This document shows positions 1-8,153 of a stretch of 37,603 bases of DNA, in pieces; positions within the stretch are counted from its first letter, which is position 1, and each line of letters starts with the position of its first letter. The notes under the pieces were generated by a model, which saw only the letters and a program-made list of their open reading frames with translations, did not search any database and was not told the origin of the DNA. Source of the DNA: Candidatus Aerophobota bacterium (GTDB lineage: Bacteria > Aerophobota > Aerophobia > Aerophobales > JAGGXI01); assembly GCA_021163155.1 (NCBI GenBank), contig JAGGXI010000076.1:1-37603 (forward strand), read 5' to 3'. The translations under genes and the position numbers were made by a program.

Positions 1-182
1 AAATGACCAGGTCAAAAATTGTTGGATGTGTTGTTTCTGCCGAACCACCTGACTGGAACAGAATGACCGCAGGTTTCATGGAAGGCCTATATTCTGTAGA
101 CCCTGAAATTAAATTCTTATATAATGTGATTGATGCAAGAGCTTATGAGGACGCGGGCTCACTTTTGGATTGCAGATTGTAG
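1..182 (+). pseudogene. BMP-family ABC substrate-binding protein, internal fragment
   Basis: The frame open from base 3 encodes residues such as KIVGCVVSAEPPDWNRMTAGF followed by MEGLYSVDPEIKFLYNV. These match the N-terminal part of the basic membrane protein (BMP/PnrA-like, PF02608) family, which are lipoproteins that bind nucleosides or related solutes for an ABC importer. Recognisable similarity stops near base 158, and the frame closes at a TAG at 180-182, far short of a complete protein of about 330 residues. The gene begins upstream of the window, so its 5' end is unseen. DNA for an ABC permease tail follows immediately in another frame. I read this as the left part of a deletion that removed most of a transporter operon, although a mis-assembly would look the same. 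Confidence 0.6.
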
Positions 183-307
183 GGTTGAATATTCCTCGTG
201 AATTTATATTGATGCTCCCCTATATTGCAATAATTGTATCTTTGACTATTCTTGCAAGAAATACGCGGCTTCCGGGAGCTTTTTGTTTGCCTTATGAAAG
301 AGAATAA
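167..307 (+). pseudogene. ABC permease (BMP/nucleoside type), C-terminal remnant
   Basis: This frame encodes GLQIVGLNIPREFILMLPY, a hydrophobic stretch, and then RLPGAFCLPYERE before TAA at 305-307. It closely resembles the extreme C-terminus of the second permease in BMP-type nucleoside importers (YufQ-like, BPD_transp_2 family), including the final transmembrane helix and the 'P-Y-E-R' tail. It has no start codon of its own. It lies one frame away from the upstream substrate-binding fragment, and the junction falls at about 158-167. In intact operons an ATPase and another permease normally separate these two genes, so several kilobases would be missing. It is non-functional as seen. Confidence 0.6.
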
Positions 308-399
308 AAAACAACCATTTTAGGAATATAATAACTGGCATAATCAGATTTTATAAAATGTAAAGAAAATAAATAATACTTTTTAGAGGAGATAAATGG

Positions 400-2268
400 A
401 TGGATAGTAGGTATGGAGGTTACAAAGGAAAATTGCTTCGGGTTAATTTAACTAAAAGTTCTTGTAAGACAGAAGAGCTTGATTTTGATTTATTGCGCAG
501 ATTTATTGGGGGAAGGGGGTTAGGAGCAGCTTTATTATATCAAGAACTTTCTCCTGGGATAGATCCCCTAAGTGCGGATAATAAATTAATATTCTTGACA
601 GGTCCTTTAGTGGGGACAGCAACACCTTGCAGTGCTCGCTGGAGTATTAGTACTAAATCTCCCGAGACGGGAATTATTCTTTTTTCTATATGTTCAGGAA
701 TGTTTGGAACAGCACTTAAAAAAGCTGGGTATGATGTTATTGTCATAGAAGGAAAAGCCTCAAGGCCTTCCTTTTTGCTAATCTCAGATAAAGAATTTAG
801 TATAAAAGATGCCTCAGATATATGGGGAATGACTACAGAAGAAACTGAAGAATCTATCCAAAAGAAGATTTCGGCAGAGGGCAAATTTTCTGTTGTTTCC
901 ATTGGGCCAGCAGGAGAGAAACAGATTAAAATAGCAGGTGTGTTTAGCAATCGTCGAGCAGCTGGTCGTGGTGGAGCAGGGGCAGTAATGGGATCTAAAA
1001 ATTTAAAAGCTATAGCTGCGAGAGGAACCACAAAAATATCATTTTATGATGAGGATAAGCTCCGGGTAGCGATAAAAAAGTTTAGAAAAAATATAGAAAT
1101 TAATCCCTTTTTACAAAATGTTCTCTCTAAATATGGCTCGGCAAGTACCGTTAATATTACCGGTAAATTTGGAGTAATGCCTATTCGGAATTGGCAAAAA
1201 GCTACGATGGAAGGATTTAATACTCTTCGCCCAGAGACTATGAGGGAGAAATTTTTAGTTAAAGATAAAGCTTGTCCTACCTGTCCGGTTGGTTGTTCTA
1301 AAATCACTGCTGTCTCTTCAGGGACTTTTGCTGGAGCGGAAACAGAAGGTCCTGAATATGAAACTATTTACGCTTTTGGTTCTGCTCTTGAGAATAGCAA
1401 TTTCGAATCTATTATTTATGCAGATAAGTTATGTGACCAATTAGGTATGGATACTATAGCTTCCGGGATAACTATAGCTTTTGCTATGGAATGTTATGAG
1501 AAAAGGGTTCTTACTAAAGCAGATGCGGATGGGCTAGATCTTTCTTTTGGTAATGCTCAAGTTATTCCTATTCTTCTAAATAAGATGGCTAAAAGAGAAG
1601 GGATAGGAGATTTGATGGCGGATGGGGTAAGGGAAATGGCAAGGCGTCTGGGAAAAGGCACAGAGAAATTTGCTATGCATGCAAAAGGGATGGAATTAGG
1701 CGGATATGACCCTCGGGGTATTAGAGCTCAAGCATTGGTTCTTGCTTGTGGACCTCGCGGTGGCTGCCATCATGGCGGTGGTTACGTAATTACGGATGAA
1801 TTAGTTAGTGGTCGTTATGACCGATTTTCTGTAAAAGGTAAAGCAGCATTAACTAAAAGAGCGAGAGATTTTCGATTAATTATGGATTCTGCTTTGTATT
1901 GTGCTTTTGTGGGAGGAAGTGCTTGTAGTGTTGATACGGCTGCGCAAATGATTGCTGCGGCTACAGGATTTGATATAAGCAGTGAAGAATTGATGATTAT
2001 AGGAGAAAGAGCAAGCAATGTAGAACGAGCATATAATGTAAGGGAAGGAATACGACGAGACGATGATACTTTGCCGGAGAGACTTTTAAAAGAGCCTCTT
2101 CCAGATGGTCTTTCCAAAGGCTCAATATTAGGAAAAGACTTTGAACAATTGATAGATGAATTTTATGAGGTCTGTGGATGGAACAAAGTTACTGGAATTC
2201 CAACTAAAGAGACTTTAAAGCGATTAGGATTGGTAGAGATGGTGGGAGATATCATTGAGTTATCTTAA
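400..2268 (+). CDS. Aldehyde:ferredoxin oxidoreductase family, tungsten enzyme
   Basis: The 622-aa product has the size and architecture of the AOR family, which oxidises aldehydes to carboxylates with ferredoxin as electron acceptor, using a tungsten bis-pterin and one 4Fe-4S cluster. The N-terminal beta-rich domain begins YGGYKGKLLRVNL and carries the glycine-rich IGGRGLGA pterin region. The cluster ligands are visible as C292, C295 and C299 (CPTCPVGC) with a distant C501 (LYCAF), the CX2CX3C...C spacing of the Pyrococcus enzyme. The start is ATG 400, with AGGAG eight bases upstream. The ATG at 396 is a dead end that stops after three codons. The gene for a molybdenum-hydroxylase large subunit follows 27 bp downstream, so the two are probably co-transcribed. 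The substrate cannot be read from sequence. Confidence 0.93.
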   Translation: MDSRYGGYKGKLLRVNLTKSSCKTEELDFDLLRRFIGGRGLGAALLYQELSPGIDPLSADNKLIFLTGPLVGTATPCSARWSISTKSPETGIILFSICSGMFGTALKKAGYDVIVIEGKASRPSFLLISDKEFSIKDASDIWGMTTEETEESIQKKISAEGKFSVVSIGPAGEKQIKIAGVFSNRRAAGRGGAGAVMGSKNLKAIAARGTTKISFYDEDKLRVAIKKFRKNIEINPFLQNVLSKYGSASTVNITGKFGVMPIRNWQKATMEGFNTLRPETMREKFLVKDKACPTCPVGCSKITAVSSGTFAGAETEGPEYETIYAFGSALENSNFESIIYADKLCDQLGMDTIASGITIAFAMECYEKRVLTKADADGLDLSFGNAQVIPILLNKMAKREGIGDLMADGVREMARRLGKGTEKFAMHAKGMELGGYDPRGIRAQALVLACGPRGGCHHGGGYVITDELVSGRYDRFSVKGKAALTKRARDFRLIMDSALYCAFVGGSACSVDTAAQMIAAATGFDISSEELMIIGERASNVERAYNVREGIRRDDDTLPERLLKEPLPDGLSKGSILGKDFEQLIDEFYEVCGWNKVTGIPTKETLKRLGLVEMVGDIIELS

Positions 2269-2295
2269 TATTAAGAAAATAACAAGGAGAGCACT

Positions 2296-4599
2296 ATGAG
2301 TGAGTTTACAGTTTTTGGGAAATCGGTGCCCAGAGTGGACGCTCGGGCTAAAGTTAGTGGAGAGACAAAATATCTTGATGATATTAAATTAGATGGGATG
2401 TTATATGGGAAGATACTTCGTAGCCCTCATCCCCATGCGAGGATATTAGGCATTGATATTAGTAAGGCAAAAAAATTAACTGGAGTAAGAGCGGTTATTA
2501 CAGCAGAAGATACTCCAAAGATTAAATTTAGTTTTGTCCAGGATTTAGCTGATAAACTTCCTCTTTGTGATAAAGAGGTTTGCTACGTAGGTGATGAGGT
2601 AGCTGCTGTAGCAGCGGATAGTTTAGAAATAGCGGAAGAGGCAATTGATTCAATAGAGGTAAAATATGAGGTTTTACCGGCTATTTTTGATCCTAAAGAA
2701 GCTATAAAACCTTCTTCTGTTCTTGTTCATGAAGATAATAAGAAGAGTAATATAGCTTTTGAGATACATAAAAAATTTGGGGATGTAGAAAAGGGTTTTA
2801 AAAAATCTGATCATGTTTTTGAAGATGAGTTTGTTACTTCAAAAGTTACTCATTGCTGTATGGAGACGCATGGATGTATCGCTTATTTTAACTATGAAGG
2901 TAGATTAACTATTTATTGTCCTTCTCAAGCACCTCACACAATTCGTCAAGAAATAGCGAGAATTTTAAATATACCTCGTTCTAAAGTGCGAATAGTGAGT
3001 ACTCCTGCAGGAGGAGCGTTTGGTGAGCGATTAGTTACGGATATGAAACAACCTGTAGCCGCTATCCTTTCCCGCCTTACAAGAAGACCAGTAAAAATAG
3101 TTAATACTCGAGAAGAAGAATTTATGACTGCTCGTACTAGATATCCCTATATTGTTTCTGTAAAGACAGGAGTAACTAAAAAAGGTAAGATTTTAGCCAG
3201 ACAAGCTAAAGTTGTTGTAGATAATGGTGCTTACAATGATAAAGGAATATCTACCCTTAATTATGCAGGAGAGTGTTTTCTTATGTCTTATAATATTCCT
3301 AATCTTCAATACGACGGTTTTGGGGTATATACTAATAAACAATTTGGAACAGCATTTAGAGGTTTTGGCAATCCTCAGGTAACTTTTGCTACAGAAACTC
3401 AGCTTGATGACATTGCTTCTAAGTTAAATATGGACCCTGCGGAATTACGGTTGAAGAATGTAAATAGAGCGGGGGATGTTACAGTATCTGGCACTGAGAT
3501 AACCAACTCGGGTCTTGTTGATTGTATTGATAGAGCAGTAGAAAAGTCGGGATGGCAAGAAAAGAGGAGTGGACCAAGGAAAGTGGGAGAAAATAAGTAT
3601 CGGGGAATTGGAATGGCTATAATGTCTCACACCGGCTCGGGAGGGAGATTTTATGGCTACGCAGCTACAGATACCTTTCTTAAGGTTTCAGAGGAAGGAC
3701 AGGTAACAGTAATTACTCCTGCTCCCGACATTGGACAGGGAACCACAACAGTTGTTGCTCAAATAGTAGCAGAAGTGATAGGGGTAGACCTATCAAATAT
3801 CATTGTTATTAATAGTGATACAGATATTATTCCTTATGATTTAGGAGCCTGGGGGAGTAGATCGGTTTTTGTTTGCGGAAATGCTGCTAAAGCTGCAGCA
3901 GAAAATTTAAAAAAAGAGATAATAGAAGTAGTCTCTAAAATGTTTGAAGTAAGCCCTGAAGAGGTAGAAATTAAGAATGGAGAAGCTTTTTTAAAAGAAA
4001 ATCATGGAAGAAGGATTTCTTTCGGTAAAGTAGCGGAATTTTCCGTTAATAGATTGGGCCATCCTTTATCAGGCAGAGGGCGTTATTTTGATCCTTTAGC
4101 TTCTGAGGTGACTTATTATAAACGTGCTGGCAAACATATTCCTACTTTTACTTATGGTTGTCAGATAGTGGAGGTTGAAGTAGATACTCTTACAGGGGAG
4201 ATAAAGGTAATTAAAATTACTGCTGCTCAAGATACTGGAAAGACTGTTAATCCTTATATGGCGGAAGGTCAGATGGAAGGAGCTATTCTTCAGGGATTAG
4301 GATACGCTCTTTCTGAGGAATGTCTTTTAGATAAAGGTCGACCAATAAATCCAAATTTTACTGATTACAAGGTATGGACCGCTCTTGATATACCTAAGGA
4401 AGAGATTATATTCGTAGAAACTGATGATCCTCTTGGTCCTTTTGGAGCAAAAGGGATAGGAGAACCGGGTTTAGTTCCTACGCCTGCGGCTATATCTAAT
4501 GCTATTTATCATGCTACTGGCATTCGGTTAAAACGGTTGCCTATGAATTCCGAGAGAATGTTTTATACTTTGAAAAAAAGAGATAATAATAAGAAGTAG
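2296..4599 (+). CDS. Xanthine dehydrogenase-family molybdenum hydroxylase, large subunit
   Basis: This 767-aa protein is the molybdopterin-cytosine-dinucleotide-type catalytic subunit. The N-terminal a/b-hammerhead domain (about residues 1-130) starts VPRVDARAKVSGETKYLDD. The cofactor-binding domain follows, with GGAFGE at 239-244, AFRGFGNPQ around R355, and GIGEPG with the probable catalytic base E723. The RGFG loop differs from the C-containing loop of aerobic CO dehydrogenases, so a purine, heterocycle, aldehyde or aromatic-CoA substrate is likelier. The separate FAD and 2Fe-2S subunits lie downstream, giving a three-subunit enzyme. An SD (AAGGAG) precedes the ATG. A 243-bp gap holding a palindromic repeat separates it from the FAD subunit gene. 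Assignment to xanthine specifically is not supported. Confidence 0.92.
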   Translation: MSEFTVFGKSVPRVDARAKVSGETKYLDDIKLDGMLYGKILRSPHPHARILGIDISKAKKLTGVRAVITAEDTPKIKFSFVQDLADKLPLCDKEVCYVGDEVAAVAADSLEIAEEAIDSIEVKYEVLPAIFDPKEAIKPSSVLVHEDNKKSNIAFEIHKKFGDVEKGFKKSDHVFEDEFVTSKVTHCCMETHGCIAYFNYEGRLTIYCPSQAPHTIRQEIARILNIPRSKVRIVSTPAGGAFGERLVTDMKQPVAAILSRLTRRPVKIVNTREEEFMTARTRYPYIVSVKTGVTKKGKILARQAKVVVDNGAYNDKGISTLNYAGECFLMSYNIPNLQYDGFGVYTNKQFGTAFRGFGNPQVTFATETQLDDIASKLNMDPAELRLKNVNRAGDVTVSGTEITNSGLVDCIDRAVEKSGWQEKRSGPRKVGENKYRGIGMAIMSHTGSGGRFYGYAATDTFLKVSEEGQVTVITPAPDIGQGTTTVVAQIVAEVIGVDLSNIIVINSDTDIIPYDLGAWGSRSVFVCGNAAKAAAENLKKEIIEVVSKMFEVSPEEVEIKNGEAFLKENHGRRISFGKVAEFSVNRLGHPLSGRGRYFDPLASEVTYYKRAGKHIPTFTYGCQIVEVEVDTLTGEIKVIKITAAQDTGKTVNPYMAEGQMEGAILQGLGYALSEECLLDKGRPINPNFTDYKVWTALDIPKEEIIFVETDDPLGPFGAKGIGEPGLVPTPAAISNAIYHATGIRLKRLPMNSERMFYTLKKRDNNKK

Positions 4600-4647
4600 A
4601 AAATTTATTTTTAATAGATAGAAAGAGCTCATTAAAGTTCTCCACCT

Positions 4648-4723
4648 GGGTAGGGGAGGCTTTAGCCTCCCAATCGCTTTTTAACTCTTGCTTCACAAAG
4701 GGCGACTAAAGTCGTCCCTACCC
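4648..4723. repeat. Nested-palindrome repeat (GGGTAGGG outer stem), copy A
   Basis: The outer arms GGGTAGGG and CCCTACCC enclose two inner hairpins, GGGAGGCTTTAGCCTCCC and GGGCGACTAAAGTCGTCCC, so the unit can fold as a branched structure. Flanking bases from about 4630 to 4750 match those of the copy at 14022-14180. Related cores lie inside the MITE-like elements at 21638-21894, 23869-24108 and 37203-37432. It fills most of the 4600-4842 gap between the large and FAD subunit genes. I see no other gene there. Confidence 0.85.
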
Positions 4724-4842
4724 ACAAGTGGGTTGTCTAAAATTTTGATGAAGCAGTACGAATATAGGAAGTAACTATTTTTTTACTCCAGAAAAAGTTA
4801 ATAGGATGTAAATTTTAGTATAAAAACAGGGAGGATAGGATT

Positions 4843-5727
4843 ATGTTAAGAAAAATGAAGAGATTTGAATATTTTGAGCCTTCTACGTTAGAAGAAGCCT
4901 TTTCTTTACTAAATAAATACAATGGCAAAGTAAAGATATTAAGTGGAGGTACAGATTTATTAGTAGCAATGAAAGAAAGAGGGTTAGCTCCTTCTTATGT
5001 AATGAATGTTAAGTGTATCCCCGGCTTGGATTATATTAAATACGAAGAGAAAAAAGATTTAAGAATAGGTGCTTTAACTACTATACGCACCATAGAGACC
5101 TCCAATGTAATTCGCGAGAAGTTTTCTGTGCTTGCTCAAGCGGCAAGTATGCTGGGCTCTATTCAAGTTAGAAATCGGGCTACTATAGGAGGTAATCTTT
5201 GCAATGCTGCTCCTTCAGCAGAGACTGCTCCAAGTTTAATTGGCTTAAAGGCTAAAGTAAAAATAGCAAGTTTGGAGGGAGAGAGGATTGTTCCTCTGGA
5301 AAAGTTTTTTGTAGGACCAGGGATAACTGTTTTGAAAAAAGGAGAAATTCTTGCTGAAATCATTGTGCCTTTCCCTTTACCCCACACCAAAGGAATATAT
5401 ATAAAATATGGCCGAAGAAAGGCTATGGAGATTGCTATGGTATCAGTAGCAGTAATAGCTACTTTGAGTGTAGAAGGAGAAGTATGGGAAGATGTAAATA
5501 TAATTCTTGGAGCAGTAGCCCCTACCCCTTTAAGGGCTCGAAAAGCAGAGGAAGTTTTGCAGAGTAAAAGAATAAGTGAGCCTTTAATAGAGAAAGTTGG
5601 CCAATTAGCTTACGAAGAAGCTTGCCCAATTTCAGATATGCGTGCTTCTGCTGATTATAGAAAAGAAATGGTTAAAGTATTAGTAAAAAAGGCCATAAGA
5701 GAGATTTCAGGATTAAAAAAGAGTTAG
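4843..5727 (+). CDS. Molybdenum hydroxylase FAD-binding subunit (CoxM/XdhB-like)
   Basis: At 294 aa the length is typical for the medium subunit of xanthine dehydrogenase-type enzymes, which passes electrons from the iron-sulfur subunit to an external acceptor. Two FAD-binding signatures are visible: the early KILSGGTDLLVAMKE segment, and RNRATIGGNLCNAAPSAE with TIGGN at residues 114-118. The C-terminal third matches the CO dehydrogenase flavoprotein C-terminal domain (GAVAPTPLRARKAEEVL). The start ATG has a strong GGGAGG SD. It lies between the large subunit and a small zinc-ribbon gene, and all are on the same strand, as expected for one enzyme complex. Confidence 0.92.
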   Translation: MLRKMKRFEYFEPSTLEEAFSLLNKYNGKVKILSGGTDLLVAMKERGLAPSYVMNVKCIPGLDYIKYEEKKDLRIGALTTIRTIETSNVIREKFSVLAQAASMLGSIQVRNRATIGGNLCNAAPSAETAPSLIGLKAKVKIASLEGERIVPLEKFFVGPGITVLKKGEILAEIIVPFPLPHTKGIYIKYGRRKAMEIAMVSVAVIATLSVEGEVWEDVNIILGAVAPTPLRARKAEEVLQSKRISEPLIEKVGQLAYEEACPISDMRASADYRKEMVKVLVKKAIREISGLKKS

Positions 5728-5757
5728 TATAATAAATAGGAGAAGAAGTAGGTTAAA

Positions 5758-6063
5758 ATGAAGTGCAATCTTCACCCTTTCTACCCGCGAAAATATTGCT
5801 GGGGATGTAAATATAAAGATATATGCGAAATTTGTGGAGAAAAAAAATATACTCGAAGGGTAAAAGCGAGGGAGGAAGGGGAAAAATTAGGGAATAAAGA
5901 AGATATAATAGCGATAAATATATGTGAGGATTGTTACTCTTCTATATTTAAAAAAGAAAAAATAAGAAGTTATGACGGAAGATTCGTCATTTATGTAAAA
6001 GTGGATAGCAAGAGGAATAAATTTTTAAAAATAAAATGCTATACTAAAATAAAGTGGGGGTAG
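5758..6063 (+). CDS. Small two-site zinc-ribbon protein of unknown function
   Basis: I do not recognise this 101-aa protein. It carries two apparent metal sites: C3, H6, C14 and C17 near the N-terminus, and C23, C26, C56 and C59 (CEICG and CEDC knuckles). The rest is basic and lysine-rich with no membrane segment. It sits between the FAD and 2Fe-2S subunit genes, with gaps of only 30 and 6 bp, so it is almost certainly co-expressed with them. The position suggests a role in assembly, cofactor insertion or electron transfer for the hydroxylase, or a regulator, but this is inference from context. Coding status is supported by the tight spacing and the paired cysteines. Confidence 0.75.
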   Translation: MKCNLHPFYPRKYCWGCKYKDICEICGEKKYTRRVKAREEGEKLGNKEDIIAINICEDCYSSIFKKEKIRSYDGRFVIYVKVDSKRNKFLKIKCYTKIKWG

Positions 6064-6069
6064 AGAATA

Positions 6070-6555
6070 ATGATTCAAAAGAGAATTCAGTTGAAGGTAA
6101 ACGGAGAAGAATATAAATTGGAAGTAAAATCTAATGATACTTTATTAGATGTAATAAGAGATAGACTTTCTCTTACAGGAACAAAGAGAGGTTGCGATAC
6201 TGGTGATTGTGGGGCCTGTACAGTTCTTCTTGAAGGTAAACCTGTTAACTCTTGTTTAGTGTTAGCCATAGAGGCTGATGGAAAGGAAGTAATTACTATA
6301 GAGGGATTAACAAAGGAAGGTAAGCTTGACTTGGTTCAAGAGGCTTTTATTGAACAAGGTGCTATCCAGTGCGGTTTTTGTACACCAGGAATGGTTTTAT
6401 CTGCTAAAGCTCTATTGGATGAGAATCGTAATCCTACAGAAAGTGAAATAAAGACTGCTATAGCAGGTAATTTATGCAGATGTACTGGATATGTTAAAAT
6501 TGTGAAAGCTATCTCTTCTGCAGCAGAGAAAATGAGAAAAATTAGAAAAAGTTAA
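6070..6555 (+). CDS. Molybdenum hydroxylase 2Fe-2S subunit (CoxS/XdhC-like)
   Basis: The 161-aa product is the small iron-sulfur subunit of the three-part hydroxylase. The N-terminal ferredoxin-like domain has the plant-type cluster ligands C42, C47, C50 and C62 (CDTGDCGACTVLLEG...NSC). The C-terminal helical domain holds the second cluster with C101, C104, C136 and C138 (QCGFCTPGM and CRCTGY), the cluster closest to the molybdopterin in known structures. All eight ligands are present, so it should be functional. It starts 6 bp after the zinc-ribbon gene and ends the hydroxylase block. The UbiX-like gene follows after 88 bp. Confidence 0.95.
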   Translation: MIQKRIQLKVNGEEYKLEVKSNDTLLDVIRDRLSLTGTKRGCDTGDCGACTVLLEGKPVNSCLVLAIEADGKEVITIEGLTKEGKLDLVQEAFIEQGAIQCGFCTPGMVLSAKALLDENRNPTESEIKTAIAGNLCRCTGYVKIVKAISSAAEKMRKIRKS

Positions 6556-6643
6556 ATAGTAAATTAACAATAGTTGATAGTCATACAGGAGAAGATTTAA
6601 TTTTTCATTTGCTTATGATGTTAGGGAAAGGAGAAAATTATTC

Positions 6644-7201
6644 ATGAGGTTAGTTGTTGGGATAAGTGGAGCAAGTGGTGTTATATATGGAGTAAGACTT
6701 CTTGAGGAATTAAAAAAGAAAAAGATAGAAACTTATCTTACAATAACGCCGACAGCGGAGAAAATTTTAGAATACGAAACTGATTTTAAGAAAGAAGAAT
6801 TAATAAAACTTGCAAGTCATTATTGTACTATTGACGATATGTTTGCTCCTATTGCCAGCGGTTCTTTCAAAATTGAAGGCTGTGTGATTGTTCCTTGCAG
6901 CATGAGAACAATAGCTGGTATAGCTTATGGATATTCTGAGAATCTTTTATTAAGAGTTGCTGATGTTACTTTGAAGGAAAAAAGACCTTTAATCTTAGTC
7001 CCCAGAGAAACTCCTTTAAGTATAATCCATTTGGAAAATATGCTACGCTTGGCATATAGGGGGGCTAACATCTTACCTGCTATGCCTGCATTTTATCATA
7101 ACCCGAAAACATTGAATGATAATATTAATTTTATAGTGGGCAAAATTTTGGATATTCTAAAAATTGATAATAATTTATACTTAAGATGGAAAGAGTATTA
7201 A
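6644..7201 (+). CDS. ubiX: UbiX-like flavin prenyltransferase
   Basis: At 185 aa this matches UbiX/Pad1 proteins, which attach a dimethylallyl group to FMN to make the prenylated flavin used by UbiD-type decarboxylases. The N-terminal flavoprotein motif GISGASGVIYG binds FMN. The central VPCSMRTIAGIAYGYS and the later LVPRETPLSIIHLENML segments are family signatures. No ubiD is in the window, so the partner must lie elsewhere, or this copy serves a decarboxylase linked to the neighbouring redox cluster. The SD GGAAAGGAG is good. The protein ends at its normal length, and its TAA stop lies inside the terminal TTAA of a repeat element that begins at 7198. Confidence 0.9.
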   Translation: MRLVVGISGASGVIYGVRLLEELKKKKIETYLTITPTAEKILEYETDFKKEELIKLASHYCTIDDMFAPIASGSFKIEGCVIVPCSMRTIAGIAYGYSENLLLRVADVTLKEKRPLILVPRETPLSIIHLENMLRLAYRGANILPAMPAFYHNPKTLNDNINFIVGKILDILKIDNNLYLRWKEY

Positions 7202-7232
7202 ACCCGGATTCGGCAATTTGAATAATGACCAT
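7198..7232. repeat. Solo end of the TTAA-type MITE-like element
   Basis: TTAAACCCGGATTCGGCAA followed by TTTGAATAATGACCAT matches the AT-rich end of the larger elements at 21638 and 18653 and, inverted, at 23869 and 37203. Similarity fades after about 7232 and no opposite end is nearby, so this is a truncated copy. Its first bases overlap the ubiX stop codon. Confidence 0.7.
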
Positions 7233-7298
7233 AATTTTACCACCAACTCCTGGAAGGGAAATCGATTTAATAGCGCTCATTAAAGAATAAAAAATATA

Positions 7299-7357
7299 GT
7301 GGATCCTAAAAATTGGACAGTACATTAAGGTACTGTAAAATAAAAAAAGGGGTCCAC
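7299..7357. mobile_element. Possible IS3-like terminal remnant
   Basis: The segment TGGATCCTAAAAATTGGACA resembles the ends of IS3-family elements, whose termini often read CCNAAAAANTTGGACA. It is followed by a perfect hairpin (ACAGTAC at 7317-7323 with GTACTGT at 7330-7336), and outer arms GTGGA/TCCAC close the unit. No transposase gene or second end is visible. Together with the next hairpins it occupies the 408-bp gap before the ECF gene. This is a weak call based on remembered end consensus. Confidence 0.3.
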
Positions 7358-7475
7358 CTCAGTTTCTGTAAAGTAAATACAAAGAAAGATAAAAAATAAC
7401 TGGTTCTTGATCATTATAGCGATCATATAAAATCAAGTATGTTTTTAAAGAAATTTTAATTCATTAAAGAGTCCC

Positions 7476-7505
7476 TTTCAGGAAAGTATTACCCTGAGGT
7501 TTTTT
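7476..7505 (+). terminator. Terminator-like hairpin in the leader of the ECF gene
   Basis: TTTCAGG (7476-7482) can pair with CCTGAGG (7493-7499), and a run of six T follows. It lies about 105 bases before the ECF S-component gene and after another possible stem (CTTGAT 7406-7411 with ATCAAG 7432-7437). It could end read-through from ubiX or act as an attenuator. The stem is short and includes two G-U pairs. Confidence 0.4.
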
Positions 7506-7609
7506 GATTAGTAAAAATAAAGATGAGGTGAGCAAAAAATTTTCGGGAGAACTGAATAATAAGGATAGAGGAATTTAAAATTAAATAATTTTGACAAGGA
7601 GGGAAAAAA

Positions 7610-8131
7610 ATGAATGAAAAAAAGAGTAAAAAGAAGGGAATGAACACAAGAGATGTTGCCTTGTGTGGGGTAATGATTGCAGTTACAGCAGCAATGACAC
7701 TTTTAGTTAGAATTCCTGTTGCTCCTACTAGGGGTTACCTGAATTTAGGGGACGCTATGGTATTTTTTTCAGCTTTATCTTTAGGGAGTAAAATTGGAGG
7801 AATATCAGGAGGTGTAGGTTCAGCTATTGCTGATATCTTAGGGGGATATGCATATTTTGCTCCTATTACTCTTGTGGTAAAGGGAGTAGAAGGATTGGTT
7901 GCTGGACTTGTAGCAAAAAAAGGCACTTTCATTGTAATGCTTGCGGGGACAATTGCTGGGGGAGCTGTTATGATAGGGGGGTATTTTATTGCAGAGACAC
8001 TTATGTATGGAGTTGGTCCTGCGTTAGTTGAAATTCCTGCTAACATTATTCAAATAGTCGGAGGATTAGTAATAGCTATACCTCTTACATATGCTGTTAG
8101 AAAAGCATATCCGAGAATCAGAAAAGTATAA
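7610..8131 (+). CDS. ECF transporter S component, substrate unknown
   Basis: This 173-aa, strongly hydrophobic protein has about five or six transmembrane helices after a lysine-rich N-terminus. The pattern GYLNLGDAMVFFSALSLG and then GGVGSAIADILGGYAYFAP matches S components of energy-coupling-factor vitamin importers (UPF0397/PF07155-like). Such a protein captures a vitamin or vitamin precursor in the membrane and works with a shared EcfAAT energising module, which is not encoded here. The SD AAGGAGGG is strong. The gene stands alone, convergent with the NusB-CCA gene (22-bp gap). The possible structured leader at about 7400-7510 would suit ligand-controlled expression, but no known riboswitch class could be recognised. 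Confidence 0.82.
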   Translation: MNEKKSKKKGMNTRDVALCGVMIAVTAAMTLLVRIPVAPTRGYLNLGDAMVFFSALSLGSKIGGISGGVGSAIADILGGYAYFAPITLVVKGVEGLVAGLVAKKGTFIVMLAGTIAGGAVMIGGYFIAETLMYGVGPALVEIPANIIQIVGGLVIAIPLTYAVRKAYPRIRKV

Positions 8132-8153
8132 AAATTGCCAGGACAATATGTAT

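Noticed and set aside
540-1031. 163-codon open frame on the minus strand inside the AOR gene
   Set aside because: It lies wholly antisense to a clear AOR coding region and has no SD or recognisable family; it is a shadow frame.
2296-6555. Aerobic CO dehydrogenase (coxMSL)
   Set aside because: The large subunit has AFRGFG rather than the cysteine-containing CoxL active-site loop, and the cluster sits in an anaerobic-type context.
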